Counted from the stretch's first letter, positions 24,372 to 33,607 are shown. The stretch is DNA of 64,000 nucleotides from CAMBDS01 sp964355675 (GCA_964355675.1 CAYHEC010000014.1:1-64000), one strand, 5' to 3'. Notes: generated from the letters alone by a model not told the origin. Program-made: numbers and translations.

Positions 24372-25496
24372 TCAATCAGCCAATAATTGCCGATAGCGTT
24401 TACCTGTTTCATTAGCCATGTTTTCTGCCGAGAATCTCACCTCGCTTGAACTACGGGCATTCAGGGAGAGTGAGTGATAAAGCGTTTGGTCAGAAGATAA
24501 TACATTTATCAACCTGACGGCTTCGCCCGGTTTGTCGAGAGGAAATAAAAACCCATTGCGTCCGTCGACAATAAGATCCGTGCTACCGGTAACCTCTGTC
24601 GCGATGACTGGGATCGATCTTACCAATGCCTCAGCTACCGCGAGTCCGAATGATTCCCAGCGGGAAGTCGAAAGGTATAACCACCCGTTATTGATAATCT
24701 CAAAAGGGTTATCGAGAAAGCCGTGCATGACAACTTGTCCAGAGTCGATATATCCTGAAATTGTGTTTTCGAAGGTTTGTCGTCCTTCACCATCACCAAC
24801 AATGTCGAATACGAACGGGCTTTCCGCGCTTTCCGATAGAAGTCCATCGATGATGTCGCATAACAGTTCGGGATTTTTGGCGTAATCGAACCGGGTAACC
24901 GTCACAATATGATGGCGATTGCCGGTATTCGATTTATTCTCGGTCACTTCGGGGATTTCAATTCCATTTTCGATGACTGTCAACTTTTCAGGCGGGACGA
25001 TGCAAAGGTTCTTTAACTGACGCGCCTCACTTGTTGAAACCGCGATAATTCTGTCTGTTACAAACGCCAGAATCCGTTCCAGCCAGAGATACAGCGCTCG
25101 ATTGATGACTCCATATTCACCGATATGCACACCATGAAAGGTATGGACACATTTTCGTTTGGTTAGCAATGCTGACAGGCGTCCATAAATTCCGGCTCCC
25201 TTGCCGTGCGAATGTATGACGTCGATGTCGCGCCGGGCGATTTCTCGAACCAGCCGCCACATGGAAGTGATAGTGAACTGACGATGAGGAATTTCAACAA
25301 GGCGATCTGCGCCAAGGAGTTGCTGGAACCTGCTCCAATAAGGTTGCTCGTTGGGAATGGCGAGATGGATTTCATAATTTGACAGTAGATATTTTGTCAA
25401 GAGTTGCATGTGAGCCGGACCACCGCCGTGGTCGGCGCGCACGGAAATCATCATGATCCTGGGTTTGATGGAGAGTGATGAATCAGAGCCGGTCAA
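24372..25496 (-). CDS. Family 4 glycosyltransferase (GT-B)
   Basis: A 374-residue retaining glycosyltransferase for polysaccharide or LPS synthesis. The N-domain has DHGGGPAHMQLL and DVIHSHGKGAGIYGRL; the C-domain has VTVTRFDYAKNPELL, FDIVGDGEGR and the family signature ESFGLAVAEALVRSIPVIATEVTGSTDLI, whose acidic residues contact the sugar nucleotide. The start is TTG at 25496 with AAGG six bases upstream; the ATG pair at residues 15-16 is an alternative. It begins 13 bp after the GNAT gene and is probably in an operon with it. The sugar specificity cannot be read. Confidence 0.88.
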   Translation of the reverse strand: MTGSDSSLSIKPRIMMISVRADHGGGPAHMQLLTKYLLSNYEIHLAIPNEQPYWSRFQQLLGADRLVEIPHRQFTITSMWRLVREIARRDIDVIHSHGKGAGIYGRLSALLTKRKCVHTFHGVHIGEYGVINRALYLWLERILAFVTDRIIAVSTSEARQLKNLCIVPPEKLTVIENGIEIPEVTENKSNTGNRHHIVTVTRFDYAKNPELLCDIIDGLLSESAESPFVFDIVGDGEGRQTFENTISGYIDSGQVVMHGFLDNPFEIINNGWLYLSTSRWESFGLAVAEALVRSIPVIATEVTGSTDLIVDGRNGFLFPLDKPGEAVRLINVLSSDQTLYHSLSLNARSSSEVRFSAENMANETGKRYRQLLAD

Positions 25497-25508
25497 TATT
25501 TGCCTTGG

Positions 25509-25982
25509 TCATTTGAGGGTTTTTTCCATATAAAGCACTCCTTCCAGCGGATTGCCGTAGTAAGGAGGGATTTCGGTGAAACCCTCCCTAACGTAAAGTG
25601 AAATTGCCGGTATCATCCTGTCACGAATGGTGTCAAGTCTCATAAGATTGTAGCCAAGGCTTTTGGCGGCGGTGATTGATTCTTTGACAAGCTGGTATCC
25701 GACTCCTTCGGTGCGAGCGACGGGCTTGACATAGAGGCGCTTCATTTCACAGGTAGTATTGTCGAATTTTTTGACGCCGACACAGCCGACGAACTCGCCC
25801 AATTCGGATCTGGCAAGAATCAGCTCACCGGAAGGTGGATTGTAAAGAACAGGGAGTTTTTTCAGTTCTTCATCGAAGCCTTGAAAACAGAGACTGAAGC
25901 CGAGAGATTCGGCATACTCAAGGAAGAGTTGCTTTGCGGCGGAGAACTCTTCAGGAGTTCTGGCTTGGATGAGTTCGATCAT
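25509..25982 (-). CDS. GNAT family N-acetyltransferase
   Basis: A 157-residue acyl-CoA-dependent acetyltransferase. The central MKRLYVKPVARTEGVGYQLVKESI is the acetyl-CoA-binding motif A, with RxEGVG in place of the usual RGxGxG/A; LGYNLMRLDT and VREGFTEIPPYYGNP complete the fold. The substrate is unknown. GGA lies before the ATG. It precedes the glycosyltransferase on the same strand by 12 bp, but the link in function, if any, is not obvious. Confidence 0.85.
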   Translation of the reverse strand: MIELIQARTPEEFSAAKQLFLEYAESLGFSLCFQGFDEELKKLPVLYNPPSGELILARSELGEFVGCVGVKKFDNTTCEMKRLYVKPVARTEGVGYQLVKESITAAKSLGYNLMRLDTIRDRMIPAISLYVREGFTEIPPYYGNPLEGVLYMEKTLK

Positions 25983-26004
25983 GTGAAGTCCAAGTTACAA
26001 ATTT

Positions 26005-26117
26005 ATGACAAGCGAGACGCTTATCCTACGCGGCAAGAGCGGCTTGAGATGCCGCTTTATGACAAGCGAGACGCTTATCCTACGCGTGAAGAGCGGACTA
26101 AAAGTCCGCCCTCCAAG
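26005..26117. repeat. Repeats between convergent or divergent genes
   Basis: Two copies of GACAAGCGAGACGCTTATCC (26008 and 26062) with linkers AGAGCGGCTTGAGATGCCGCTT and AGAGCGGACTAAAAGTCCGCC. The same GACAAGCGGGACGCTTATCC family recurs at about 31855 and 32028, in both places next to GGCGGACT- or GGCGGCTT-type palindromes. Confidence 0.85.
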
Positions 26118-26187
26118 AGACTGCCGCCACACAATAATATAGACTAATATTGCTCATCATTGCAACAGCTACAAAGCCCCAAAAAGC

Positions 26188-26220
26188 ACGGAACCCACAC
26201 CGCAGTATGGGTTCCGTTTT
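26188..26220. terminator. Bidirectional terminator
   Basis: ACGGAACCCA (26188-26197) pairs with TGGGTTCCGT (26208-26217), followed by TTT on the plus strand and, on the minus strand, by GCTTTTTGGG. It fits the end of the minus-strand gene at 26266. Confidence 0.8.
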
Positions 26221-26265
26221 CGTCTCATTATGGGGAGAGGAGACGATTCGTTTGGTAACCGGACA

Positions 26266-26925
26266 TTAATGACGACCACGAAGCGTGATGGTTACTTCCG
26301 TGGCTCGTTCAGCAACGATAGTAACGCGTTCACGTCCAACTCCGACCCCGCGAATACCAGCGGTGACAACCCAAACTCCTGCCGGGATAGTCTCGATCTC
26401 GAGATGCCCATCGGCGTCCGTTTCGAGGTTGATCGGGCGAACCCTGTGGCCACGCATTTGCATGCGAGCAGGAACGAGACAAACACGGGCTACACCAGGT
26501 TCAACACCATCCGGTGGAACGACGTCAATAGTGAGCGAGCCGGTCGGGCGCTCTTCACCACCACCGCCGCCGCCTCGACCTCCGCGGAGTACAAGGTCAA
26601 CAGGGGTATTGCCGTCGTTTTCGACGAGCGCTTCAGCGCGTGCACCGCCGAGTTCGCGGGTCATCGCCGAAACGATGTAACGACCATTAGGGACGTTGGT
26701 GACTTCATAGCTGCCGTCTTCGATTGATTCAGCACGTCCCATGAAAGGACGTTGACCACGATGCATATCGATTCCCATTACCATTATCATTGCTCCGGCG
26801 ACTGCGCCGCCATCAGCACTGGATACAGTACCACTGATGGAGCCGAACGCCATTGCTGACTGAGGAGCAAACCCCAGAGTCATGAGAGCGGACGCCATCA
26901 TTACGAACATTACGATTTTCTTCAT
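26266..26925 (-). CDS. Secreted carboxypeptidase-regulatory-like (Ig-fold) protein
   Basis: A 219-residue protein with a signal peptide (IVMFVMMASALMTLGFAPQSAMA). Two beta-sandwich repeats follow: ISGTVSSADGGAVAGAMIMVMG...GSYEVTNVPNGRYIVSA and SLTIDVVPPDG...GHLEIETIPAGVWVVTAGI, the pattern of carboxypeptidase regulatory-like or CNA-B domains. They are joined by a Gly-rich linker (GGRGGGGGGEE). It probably acts as a structural or adhesive exoprotein. AGG precedes the ATG, and a terminator follows the gene. Confidence 0.75.
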   Translation of the reverse strand: MKKIVMFVMMASALMTLGFAPQSAMAFGSISGTVSSADGGAVAGAMIMVMGIDMHRGQRPFMGRAESIEDGSYEVTNVPNGRYIVSAMTRELGGARAEALVENDGNTPVDLVLRGGRGGGGGGEERPTGSLTIDVVPPDGVEPGVARVCLVPARMQMRGHRVRPINLETDADGHLEIETIPAGVWVVTAGIRGVGVGRERVTIVAERATEVTITLRGRH

Positions 26926-27457
26926 TGTTTTGCCTGTTAAGTTGTTAGCGGGATGCTTTACCTACGGTTATCTCATAAGCAATCAATGTGCCAGAAACAT
27001 CGACATCGTGAGTATTAGAAATACTGAAAATGTAAATCGATTGTTTGTATTTATATTTCAATAAATTAACTTGTAATTATTGCAGAATTTGATTTACAAG
27101 ACAATTTATCAACAGAATGTCATTAAAGTCGTCAGAGAAAGTGCGAATGATATTCGCAGGTCATTTCCTGATAGACGCAGTTCGAGTAAAAAGTGTTTCT
27201 GGATTCAGGTGAAAGCAATTTGATAGTTGTTCGGACGAAGATCCTACCTTAGTTTTTCCAATTTGCTCATTAACTTGTGATGTTTTGAAAAAAATTCATT
27301 TTACATTCGTATAATGTTTCGATTGGATCGCAAATTGCGATTATAGAATAATCATTACGAATTGATCGTCTTGAATACAAGATGTGGCAGAATCAATGCC
27401 ATAATGGCAGTGAGTAGTGTCAATCATCAATCATCAATCACAATTTCAGGGAATTTA
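26926..27457. other. AT-rich intergenic region
   Basis: Over 500 bp, unusually AT-rich and free of the window's palindromic repeats. It holds the 5' regions of the divergent exoprotein gene and of trxA. Apart from the promoter at 27285-27315 I see no gene or RNA. Confidence 0.5.
27285..27315 (+). promoter_or_regulatory. Predicted promoter for the thioredoxin gene
   Basis: TTGAAA (27285-27290) and a consensus TATAAT (27310-27315), spaced by 19 bp, which is slightly long. Confidence 0.45.
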
Positions 27458-27784
27458 ATGTCACGCGAAATTACATTAACGGACGAAAGTTTCGAACAAA
27501 CAATAGCTTCATCAACTCTTCCTATCCTCGTTGACTTCTGGGCTCCATGGTGCGGACCTTGTCGTTTCATTGCACCGATTCTTTCCGAAATCGCCGAGGA
27601 GAAGGCTGATTCGATTATCATTGGCAAAATGAACGTCGATGACAATCCGGTGATACCACAAAGATTTGGTATTTCGGGTATCCCAACCATGATTCTCTTC
27701 AAGAATGGCAAAGCGGTAGAAAAAATGGTGGGAGCACTTCCTAAGGCAATGCTTGAAAAAGCACTCGAGCCTCATTTGAAATGA
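27458..27784 (+). CDS. trxA: Thioredoxin
   Basis: A 108-residue dithiol-disulfide oxidoreductase of the cytosol. The redox site WCGPC is at 31-35 and the cis-proline loop GIPTMILF follows; the length is normal. I chose the ATG at 27458, which has AGGGA five bases upstream and gives the standard N-terminus; longer frames use weak starts. A long inverted repeat, GGGAGGATAG (27793-27802) and CTATCCTCCC (27846-27855), lies after the stop. Confidence 0.95.
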   Translation: MSREITLTDESFEQTIASSTLPILVDFWAPWCGPCRFIAPILSEIAEEKADSIIIGKMNVDDNPVIPQRFGISGIPTMILFKNGKAVEKMVGALPKAMLEKALEPHLK

Positions 27785-28013
27785 CCATTGCCGGGAGGAT
27801 AGGAATTTTTGCTTGTCAATTTCTTTAAGCGACAGACTGGAATGACTATCCTCCCAGCTTTGCTAATCATGTCGTAGAAGAAAGTAGTTATTTTGTATAA
27901 ATCACTTGACCTTGGTGCAATTGAAGCTTATATTTTGGGTTCATTGATCGACGCAATATACTCTGCCGTCTATAAAATGATTCCACTACTAAAAATTTAT
28001 CTCGAAAGATCGT

Positions 28014-28220
28014 ATGCCGAACGTAAAAGTCCGTGATGGCGAGCCGTTTGAGCGAGCGTTCAAGCGTTTCACCAAGTCCTGTGAAAAATGTGGCCTGATG
28101 GCAGAAATCAGGAAGCACCAACGTTTCATCAAGCCCTCAGAGGCGAGCAAAAGAAAGTCCGCCGCCGCACGACGCAAGATGAGGAAAGTTGCGCGTTTGC
28201 AGGCGCTTCTTGGCAGGTAG
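28014..28220 (+). CDS. rpsU: Small ribosomal subunit protein S21
   Basis: A 68-residue basic protein, MPNVKVRDGEPFERAFKRF..., with the S21 core FKRFTKSCEKCGLMAEIRKHQRFIKPSEASKRK. It helps the 30S subunit start translation. The length is typical. The C-terminal KSAAARRKMRKVARLQALLGR is rich in Arg and Lys. It stands alone between trxA and cvpA. Confidence 0.95.
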   Translation: MPNVKVRDGEPFERAFKRFTKSCEKCGLMAEIRKHQRFIKPSEASKRKSAAARRKMRKVARLQALLGR

Positions 28221-28252
28221 AATCTGCAAGGGAAGATTAACAATTAGGTTTC

Positions 28253-28366
28253 TTCAGCCACGCTGAAGCTGTGAACTCAAACTGGTCGCATTCAGCCACG
28301 CTGAAGCTGTGAACTCAAACTGGTCGCATTCAGACACGCTGAAGCTGTGAACTCAAACTGGTCGCA
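28253..28366 (+). repeat. Three tandem copies of a 38-bp repeat after rpsU
   Basis: Units at 28253, 28291 and 28329 start TTCAGCCACGCTGAAGCTG; only the third has a change (GACACG). Each holds a TTCAGC..GCTGAA hairpin. The remaining sequence to 28465 has no gene. Confidence 0.9.
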
Positions 28367-28465
28367 TACTGTCTGTTCTCTGAGAGTTTACGGCGACAAA
28401 TGTCGTCGCAAAAGAGTTCGAGTCTATTTAGGTCACGGTAGTAATTCATTTTCTGAGGGGTTATT

Positions 28466-29164
28466 ATGACAAAATATGACTTTGGTATTCTTGCCATACT
28501 GCTCATCTTTTCCCTTCTCGGGTTTCTTCGTGGATTTGTGACCGAGCTGTTTGAGGCGATTGGGATAATAGTAGCCGTTCTTTACGGCAAACTCATCGCG
28601 ATCAAAATCGCTCACATCCTTCCTGATTCAGTCCCCGAATATATGAGAGTCCCGCTTACCACGTTTGTACTCTCAGTCCTGTTGATATTTACCATCAAAG
28701 CAATTGGCGGTGCGATTCGAAAGGCTTTCGTAAAGAAGAACCTGAAAGGAGTCGATCACTTTCTTGGTGGCTTCATGGGAGCCGGTAAGGGCGCGGTAGT
28801 TGTTGTTTGCCTTATGGCTGTTCTTACTTTGACGCCGTTTTCCAGATTGTTTGAGATGGAAAAGAAACCTGCTCCGGTAATGCGTTGGGCGATGAAAAAT
28901 AGCAAGCCTGTACTGGCGAAATATTCTTCGAAAATTACGGATGTCGCACAGCAGCAGATTCAGGGGGCAGTCTCGAGCGCTATGGCTCCGCAAGGCGGCT
29001 CCGTACCAGCGACTATCTCCAACCTTTCGTCATCACTTTCCAAAACCGACCGTGCCGACATTATAAAACTCCTCAAAGAGCCCGCCATCGCCAGCCTCAA
29101 CCTCACCGAAGAAGCCCTTTTGAAGATGGTGCGTACTATGCGTGAAACCCAGGGGAAAAGATAG
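28466..29164 (+). CDS. CvpA family membrane protein
   Basis: A 232-residue inner-membrane protein of the CvpA family. Four hydrophobic segments are visible (about 5-22, 28-46, 64-80, 104-124), with FGILAILLIFSLLGFLRGF at the start and HFLGGFMGAGKGAVVVVCLMAVL in the middle, both hallmarks of the family. The C-terminal 100 residues are soluble and helical. GAGGGG lies upstream of the ATG. In many bacteria cvpA and mutS2 are adjacent, as here (20 bp apart), which supports co-transcription. Confidence 0.85.
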   Translation: MTKYDFGILAILLIFSLLGFLRGFVTELFEAIGIIVAVLYGKLIAIKIAHILPDSVPEYMRVPLTTFVLSVLLIFTIKAIGGAIRKAFVKKNLKGVDHFLGGFMGAGKGAVVVVCLMAVLTLTPFSRLFEMEKKPAPVMRWAMKNSKPVLAKYSSKITDVAQQQIQGAVSSAMAPQGGSVPATISNLSSSLSKTDRADIIKLLKEPAIASLNLTEEALLKMVRTMRETQGKR

Positions 29165-29184
29165 GGCTGACCACCCCCTGCCGA

Positions 29185-31566
29185 ATGAATCCACTAACTT
29201 ACTCTGCCCTTGAGTTTGACCGCCTGATTTCTCATCTTTCCGGTTATTGCCAGACCGATCAGGGCCGCGAAATTCTTAGCGACCTGAAGCCATCCTTTAA
29301 CCTCACTCAGATACAAGCAGAAATTGCCCGCGTGGAAGAAGTGCGCGGACTTTATCGGCGTTCGGGCAGTTTTCCCGCAAGCGGTATATCTGACATCAGA
29401 TTACACTTGAAACGGGCAGGCGTTCAGGGCAGTGTTCTGGATGAATCTCAACTTCTTGCCATACTTCACCACCTTCGAGTTCATGCCCAGACTGAAAAGT
29501 TGATGCTTAGGGAGGCTTCGCGTATGCCTCTTACCGCAGTAATCACGGTGGATTTGAAATCGTTGCCTGTGCTTGAGAGCAGGCTCGATAAGGCAATCAC
29601 TCCCGATGGAACTGTGCGCGATTCAGCCTCGCCGGAACTGTCTCGAATCCGAAAGTCGATGGGGGTTCAGCTGGAAAGGCTCCGAACTAAGCTGATGGGT
29701 ATGATTCCCAAACTCTCTCGTGCCGGGATTCTGAGGGAAGATTCGTTCTCGCTTCGAGATGGAAGGTATGTTCTTCCTGTACGATCAGACTCGATCGGTT
29801 CGGTAAAAGGAATAATACATGATCGGTCGGCGACCGGGGGAACGATATTCATCGAGCCGACGGCGTTGATCGATCTGGGTAACGAACTGCGAACTCTGGA
29901 ACTTGCTGAGCGAGATGAAGTCCGACGGATACTGCGCGAGTTGACATCCTATGTTCGAAGCGATATAGTTGTAATCGAAGCTAATTACCGGGTTATTATC
30001 CAGCTTGACTGCCTTTGGGCAAAGGCAATTCTGGCGGAACGGCTTGAAGCCAATCCTCCCATTATCAACGAATCAGGCGCGCTCCATCTGTATGGCGCGA
30101 GACATCCGTTGTTGGTTCTTTCTGGCGACCGGAAGGTTGTTCCGCTCAATCTTGATCTGGGAGACGACTACGGGATGTTGGTTATTTCGGGGCCTAATGC
30201 GGGAGGGAAAAGCGTGGCTATGAAGACAGTAGGGCTGGTGTCGCTGATGGCGGCTTGCGGGTTGCATGTACCAGCGTTGCCGGGGACGGAAATACCGCTT
30301 TATCTTTCTATAGAAGCGGATATTGGCGACCAGCAATCGATTGCAGATGACCTCTCGACATTTACTGCCCATGCGACGCGATTAAAAGAGATTCTGGCGA
30401 CGGCATCTTCCAGAACCCTTGTGTTGATCGATGAGATCGGAGCTGGAACCGACCCACAGGAAGGGGCGTCTCTGTCGATTGCCACACTTGAAAGACTGAT
30501 TGCCAACAGAATCCCGACGATTGTAACGACACATCATGGCGCGCTAAAGGCTTTTGCTCACTCGGCGGACTGGTGCGCCAATGGCTCGATGGAGTTCGAC
30601 CTCGCTTCATTCCGACCGACCTATCGTTTTCGTCCCCATATACCGGGTTCAAGTTATGCCCTCGATATCGCCCGACGTGCCGGGTTACCAGAAGATTTAA
30701 TCGCGAGAGCGAGGGAGCTTGTCGGCAGTGAACGGTCGCAGTTAGAAGAGCTTATTGTTAATCTGTCTGAAAAGCTTACCTCTTACAGTACTTTGGTTGC
30801 CGATCAGGAGCAGAAAACCGGATTGATTGCGGCTCAAGAGGCAGATTATCGCCAGAAGTTGGAACGGCTACAGCAAAGAGAGAAACAGCTTAAACAACAA
30901 GCGATGCAGGAAGTCGAAGAGGTTCTTAAGGTTGCCCGCAAGACGGTTGAAACTGTTGTCAAGGATTTACGCGAGCAGGGTGGACGTTCGGACTCAATTA
31001 AGATCGCTCACCAGACTCTTGCTGATTTGAAGAAAAGCGTGTCGGTAAGGCTTAACGTTCCCACAGTCGATGTGCCTCAACCTACCCGGCATGACATTAT
31101 TCCTGAATTCGACACAAAACGCGCCATCGGTATCGATGACTGGGTATCGATAGATGGCGGTTCAAGTGGGCAGGTGACGGCTATTTCGGCGAAAAAGGAT
31201 CGTGTCTGCGTCGTAGTAGGAGCGGTTCAACTTTGGGTCACGAAAGACCGAGTTTCGCTAATACAGAGGCCGGATGAGCCTTCGGAATCGGTTCGTACTT
31301 ATGCGAAATTGCCTGAAGTGCCGTTTGAGCTTGATGTGAGAGGACTCGACGCTCCGGAAGCGCTGTTTCGGGTGGAGAGATATGTTTATGATGGCATGTC
31401 TAATGGCAGGACAAAGCTTGGAATTATTCACGGCAAAGGGGCGGGGATACTTGCCAAGTATATCCGTGAGGCTCTGAAGAAAAATAAGCTGGTTGCGTCG
31501 TTTCGGTACGGGGAGTATGGGGAAGGGGACTATGGCGTGACGATTGTCGATTTGAAGGAAGATTGA
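29185..31566 (+). CDS. mutS2: Endonuclease MutS2
   Basis: A 793-residue MutS paralogue without the mismatch-reading domain. Walker A GPNAGGKS is at 336-343 and Walker B LVLIDEIGAGTDPQEGA follows. A coiled coil (about 510-600) leads to a C-terminal Smr nuclease domain with ELDVRGLDAPEAL and GIIHGKGAGIL. In other bacteria MutS2 limits recombination or rescues collided ribosomes. Its length is typical, and unlike mutS this gene carries no palindromic insertion. Confidence 0.95.
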   Translation: MNPLTYSALEFDRLISHLSGYCQTDQGREILSDLKPSFNLTQIQAEIARVEEVRGLYRRSGSFPASGISDIRLHLKRAGVQGSVLDESQLLAILHHLRVHAQTEKLMLREASRMPLTAVITVDLKSLPVLESRLDKAITPDGTVRDSASPELSRIRKSMGVQLERLRTKLMGMIPKLSRAGILREDSFSLRDGRYVLPVRSDSIGSVKGIIHDRSATGGTIFIEPTALIDLGNELRTLELAERDEVRRILRELTSYVRSDIVVIEANYRVIIQLDCLWAKAILAERLEANPPIINESGALHLYGARHPLLVLSGDRKVVPLNLDLGDDYGMLVISGPNAGGKSVAMKTVGLVSLMAACGLHVPALPGTEIPLYLSIEADIGDQQSIADDLSTFTAHATRLKEILATASSRTLVLIDEIGAGTDPQEGASLSIATLERLIANRIPTIVTTHHGALKAFAHSADWCANGSMEFDLASFRPTYRFRPHIPGSSYALDIARRAGLPEDLIARARELVGSERSQLEELIVNLSEKLTSYSTLVADQEQKTGLIAAQEADYRQKLERLQQREKQLKQQAMQEVEEVLKVARKTVETVVKDLREQGGRSDSIKIAHQTLADLKKSVSVRLNVPTVDVPQPTRHDIIPEFDTKRAIGIDDWVSIDGGSSGQVTAISAKKDRVCVVVGAVQLWVTKDRVSLIQRPDEPSESVRTYAKLPEVPFELDVRGLDAPEALFRVERYVYDGMSNGRTKLGIIHGKGAGILAKYIREALKKNKLVASFRYGEYGEGDYGVTIVDLKED

Positions 31567-31592
31567 TTTTCAAGAGATAGCTCATTTGCGAC

Positions 31593-31621
31593 TTGACACT
31601 CTGAGGCGATTGTCGTAAATT
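31593..31621 (+). promoter_or_regulatory. Predicted promoter of tRNA-Gly
   Basis: TTGACA (31593-31598) and TAAATT (31616-31621) with a 17-bp spacer, about 58 bp before the tRNA. Confidence 0.6.
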
Positions 31622-31634
31622 ACATAAAATTCTT

Positions 31635-31660
31635 GGAGGGCGGGTTTAAACCCGCCCTCC
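31635..31660. repeat. Perfect 26-bp palindrome in the tRNA-Gly leader
   Basis: GGAGGGCGGGTTT followed by its exact complement. It lies between the predicted promoter and the tRNA, so it would be transcribed as a hairpin in the precursor. Confidence 0.9.
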
Positions 31661-31678
31661 AAGGGTGAAGATCACCGT

Positions 31679-31750
31679 GCGGCTGTGACGCAATGGTAGC
31701 GTACCAGCTTCCCAAGCTGGATGTTGCCGGTTCGAGCCCGGTCAGCCGCT
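31679..31750 (+). tRNA. tRNA-Gly (anticodon CCC)
   Basis: Acceptor GCGGCTG/CAGCCGC, anticodon stem CCAGC/GCTGG with anticodon CCC, and T-arm GCCGG-TTCGAGC-CCGGT. Discriminator T; CCA is not encoded. A possible terminator stem (CGAGGATGAA..TTCATCCTCG) follows at about 31761-31802. Confidence 0.95.
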
Positions 31751-31827
31751 CAACGCACAAACGAGGATGAAGCATCCGGCAAGGATTGGGGTTTCATCCT
31801 CGCTTGCGTTAATACACTTAGACATCA

Positions 31828-32085
31828 TGGAGGGCGGACTTTCAGTCCGCTCTTGACAAGCGGGACGCTTATCCTACGCGAGAAAGGGCGGCTTGAAAAG
31901 CCGCCCTCCAAGAGCTTAGTTTTTGGTGTGTGCGTAGGTGCGGAGCATCCATGGAGTTAAAGTGGGGCGGATTGCAATCCGCCCCACTTACAGGCGCGAC
32001 GGCGACAGGTCGAGACGCTTATCCTACTGACAAGCGGGACGCTTATCCTACGCGAGCGAGGGTGGCTTGAAAAGCCGCCCTCCAA
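31828..32085. repeat. Repeat cluster between tRNA-Gly and der
   Basis: AGGGCGGACT-TTC-AGTCCGC (31831-31850), GACAAGCGGGACGCTTATCC (about 31855 and 32028), AGGGCGGCTT-GA-AAAGCCGCCCT (about 31885-31907), a perfect 28-bp palindrome AGTGGGGCGGATTG + complement (31961-31988), and GGCTTGAAAAGCCGCC (about 32063). The 28-bp palindrome has the same outer arms as the elements inside murB and the ABC ATPase gene. Confidence 0.9.
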
Positions 32086-32111
32086 GAACGATTCTCAATA
32101 AAGAAAAAATT

Positions 32112-33434
32112 ATGTCCTTACCAATCGTCGCTATTGTCGGCAGGCCTAACGTTGGCAAATCGACACTATTCAACCGGATCATCAAACGGCAACAAGCCGT
32201 CGTCGATCCGTCGCCCGGCGTCACTCGCGACCGGCATTATACGACCGCCGAGTGGATCGGAGTGCAATTTACTCTGGTCGATACCGGCGGCTTCATGCAC
32301 GACGGCGAAGGCGATAAGCTGAATGCGGCAGTTCGCGAGCAGACACTCATTGCGGCCGAGGAAGCGGATGTTGTACTGCTTTTGACTGATGCGATGGCGG
32401 GGGAATCTGAAGAAGAGTCTGAACTCGCTCGCCTGATTCAGAAACGTCCCGTCAAAGTTCTTTTAGTAGCGAACAAAGTGGATGATCCATCGAAACTGGC
32501 GCTCGCCTATGAGGGACGAAAGTTTGGATTTGGGGATCCTTTTCCAATCTCGGCTCAGACCGGATTCAATGTGGCAGAAATGCTTGATGAGATCATCAGA
32601 ATACTGGTCGAGATGAAGCCAATCATGCCGACGGCAGATCCACACGAGGAACTTTCTCTCGCAGTGATCGGCGCTCCAAACAGTGGGAAGTCATCGTTGA
32701 TCAATCGTTTGGTAGGCAAGGAGAGAATGGTTGTCTCTGATATACCGGGCACGACCCGCGATGCTATCGACACGCTGATCAGCTACCATGGCCGCTCAAT
32801 CAGACTTGTCGATACGGCGGGGTTGAAACGGAAGCGGTACGGTCAGGAGGGGCTCGAGTTCTTCACCAGTCTTCGCACGCTCAAGGCGCTGGATCGATGC
32901 GACGTAGCCGCGGTGATGATCGACGCCACTTTGGGGATAACCCAGGGCGATGTAAAGCTTGTGCAGACAGCAGTCGATGCAGGGGCAGGGGTTATTTTGG
33001 TAATGAACAAGTGGGACATTATGGAAAAAGGTGAAAAGAAGTCGGAAAAACTGCTTGAAGATTGGAAACGCCGAGCGCCTCAAATGTCTTGGATTCCGAT
33101 GCTTTATGTATCAGCAACGACTGGTCGCAATGCGATCTCGGTGGTTGAAGAGGCGCTTGCCATCAGGGAACTACGCGAACACCGGATTTCAACCTCCGAG
33201 ATCAATAATGAGATCATACCGTTATTGCAAAGGACAGCGCCTCCCGCAATAAAGGGAAGGTTCGTAAAGGTAAAATACGGCGTGCAGGTATCGATAAAGC
33301 CACCGAAATTTGCCTTCTTTGCCAGCTACGCCAACCTGATTCCGGAACAGTACCGGCGATTTGCCGAGAGGATTCTTCGGGAACGCTACGGTTTTCGAGG
33401 CGTTCCGATCACGATACAATTCCGAGGAAAGTAA
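32112..33434 (+). CDS. der: Ribosome-assembly GTPase Der (EngA)
   Basis: A 440-residue essential GTPase with two G domains in tandem. The first has GRPNVGKST (10-18), DTGG and ANKVDD; the second has GAPNSGKSS, DTAG and MNKWD. The KH-like C-terminal domain ends VPITIQFRGK. It helps 50S subunit maturation. The ATG at 32112 gives the standard N-terminus MSLPIVAIVGRPN; there is no strong Shine-Dalgarno sequence. Its leader is made of palindromic repeats. Confidence 0.96.
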   Translation: MSLPIVAIVGRPNVGKSTLFNRIIKRQQAVVDPSPGVTRDRHYTTAEWIGVQFTLVDTGGFMHDGEGDKLNAAVREQTLIAAEEADVVLLLTDAMAGESEEESELARLIQKRPVKVLLVANKVDDPSKLALAYEGRKFGFGDPFPISAQTGFNVAEMLDEIIRILVEMKPIMPTADPHEELSLAVIGAPNSGKSSLINRLVGKERMVVSDIPGTTRDAIDTLISYHGRSIRLVDTAGLKRKRYGQEGLEFFTSLRTLKALDRCDVAAVMIDATLGITQGDVKLVQTAVDAGAGVILVMNKWDIMEKGEKKSEKLLEDWKRRAPQMSWIPMLYVSATTGRNAISVVEEALAIRELREHRISTSEINNEIIPLLQRTAPPAIKGRFVKVKYGVQVSIKPPKFAFFASYANLIPEQYRRFAERILRERYGFRGVPITIQFRGK

Positions 33435-33442
33435 AGGTCCGG

Positions 33443-33607
33443 TAGAACGGGCGGGACGCCCGTTGTTAGAGCCTGCTACCGACCCGCCGTGGTCGGCGGC
33501 ATAATTCAGTGGTATTAACTATTTGGTGTCGGGTGCGGCGACCCGACACCGGCTTGAATCTTCTTACGTACGAGTCATAAGAAAACGGGCGGGACGCCCG
33601 TTCTACT
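33443..33607. repeat. Repeats downstream of der
   Basis: AACGGGC-GGGAC-GCCCGTT twice (about 33448 and 33585), CTACCGACC..GGTCGGCGG (about 33476-33500; the same family as 55910 and 56903), and GTGTCGGGTGCGGCGACCCGACAC (about 33523). No gene lies between der and mraZ. Confidence 0.8.

Noticed and set aside
26230..26727. Plus-strand frames opposite the regulatory-like exoprotein
   Set aside because: The minus-strand gene has a signal peptide, domain pattern, RBS and terminator; the plus frames have none.
28253..28366. Short CRISPR with 38-bp repeats
   Set aside because: Copies are contiguous without spacers.
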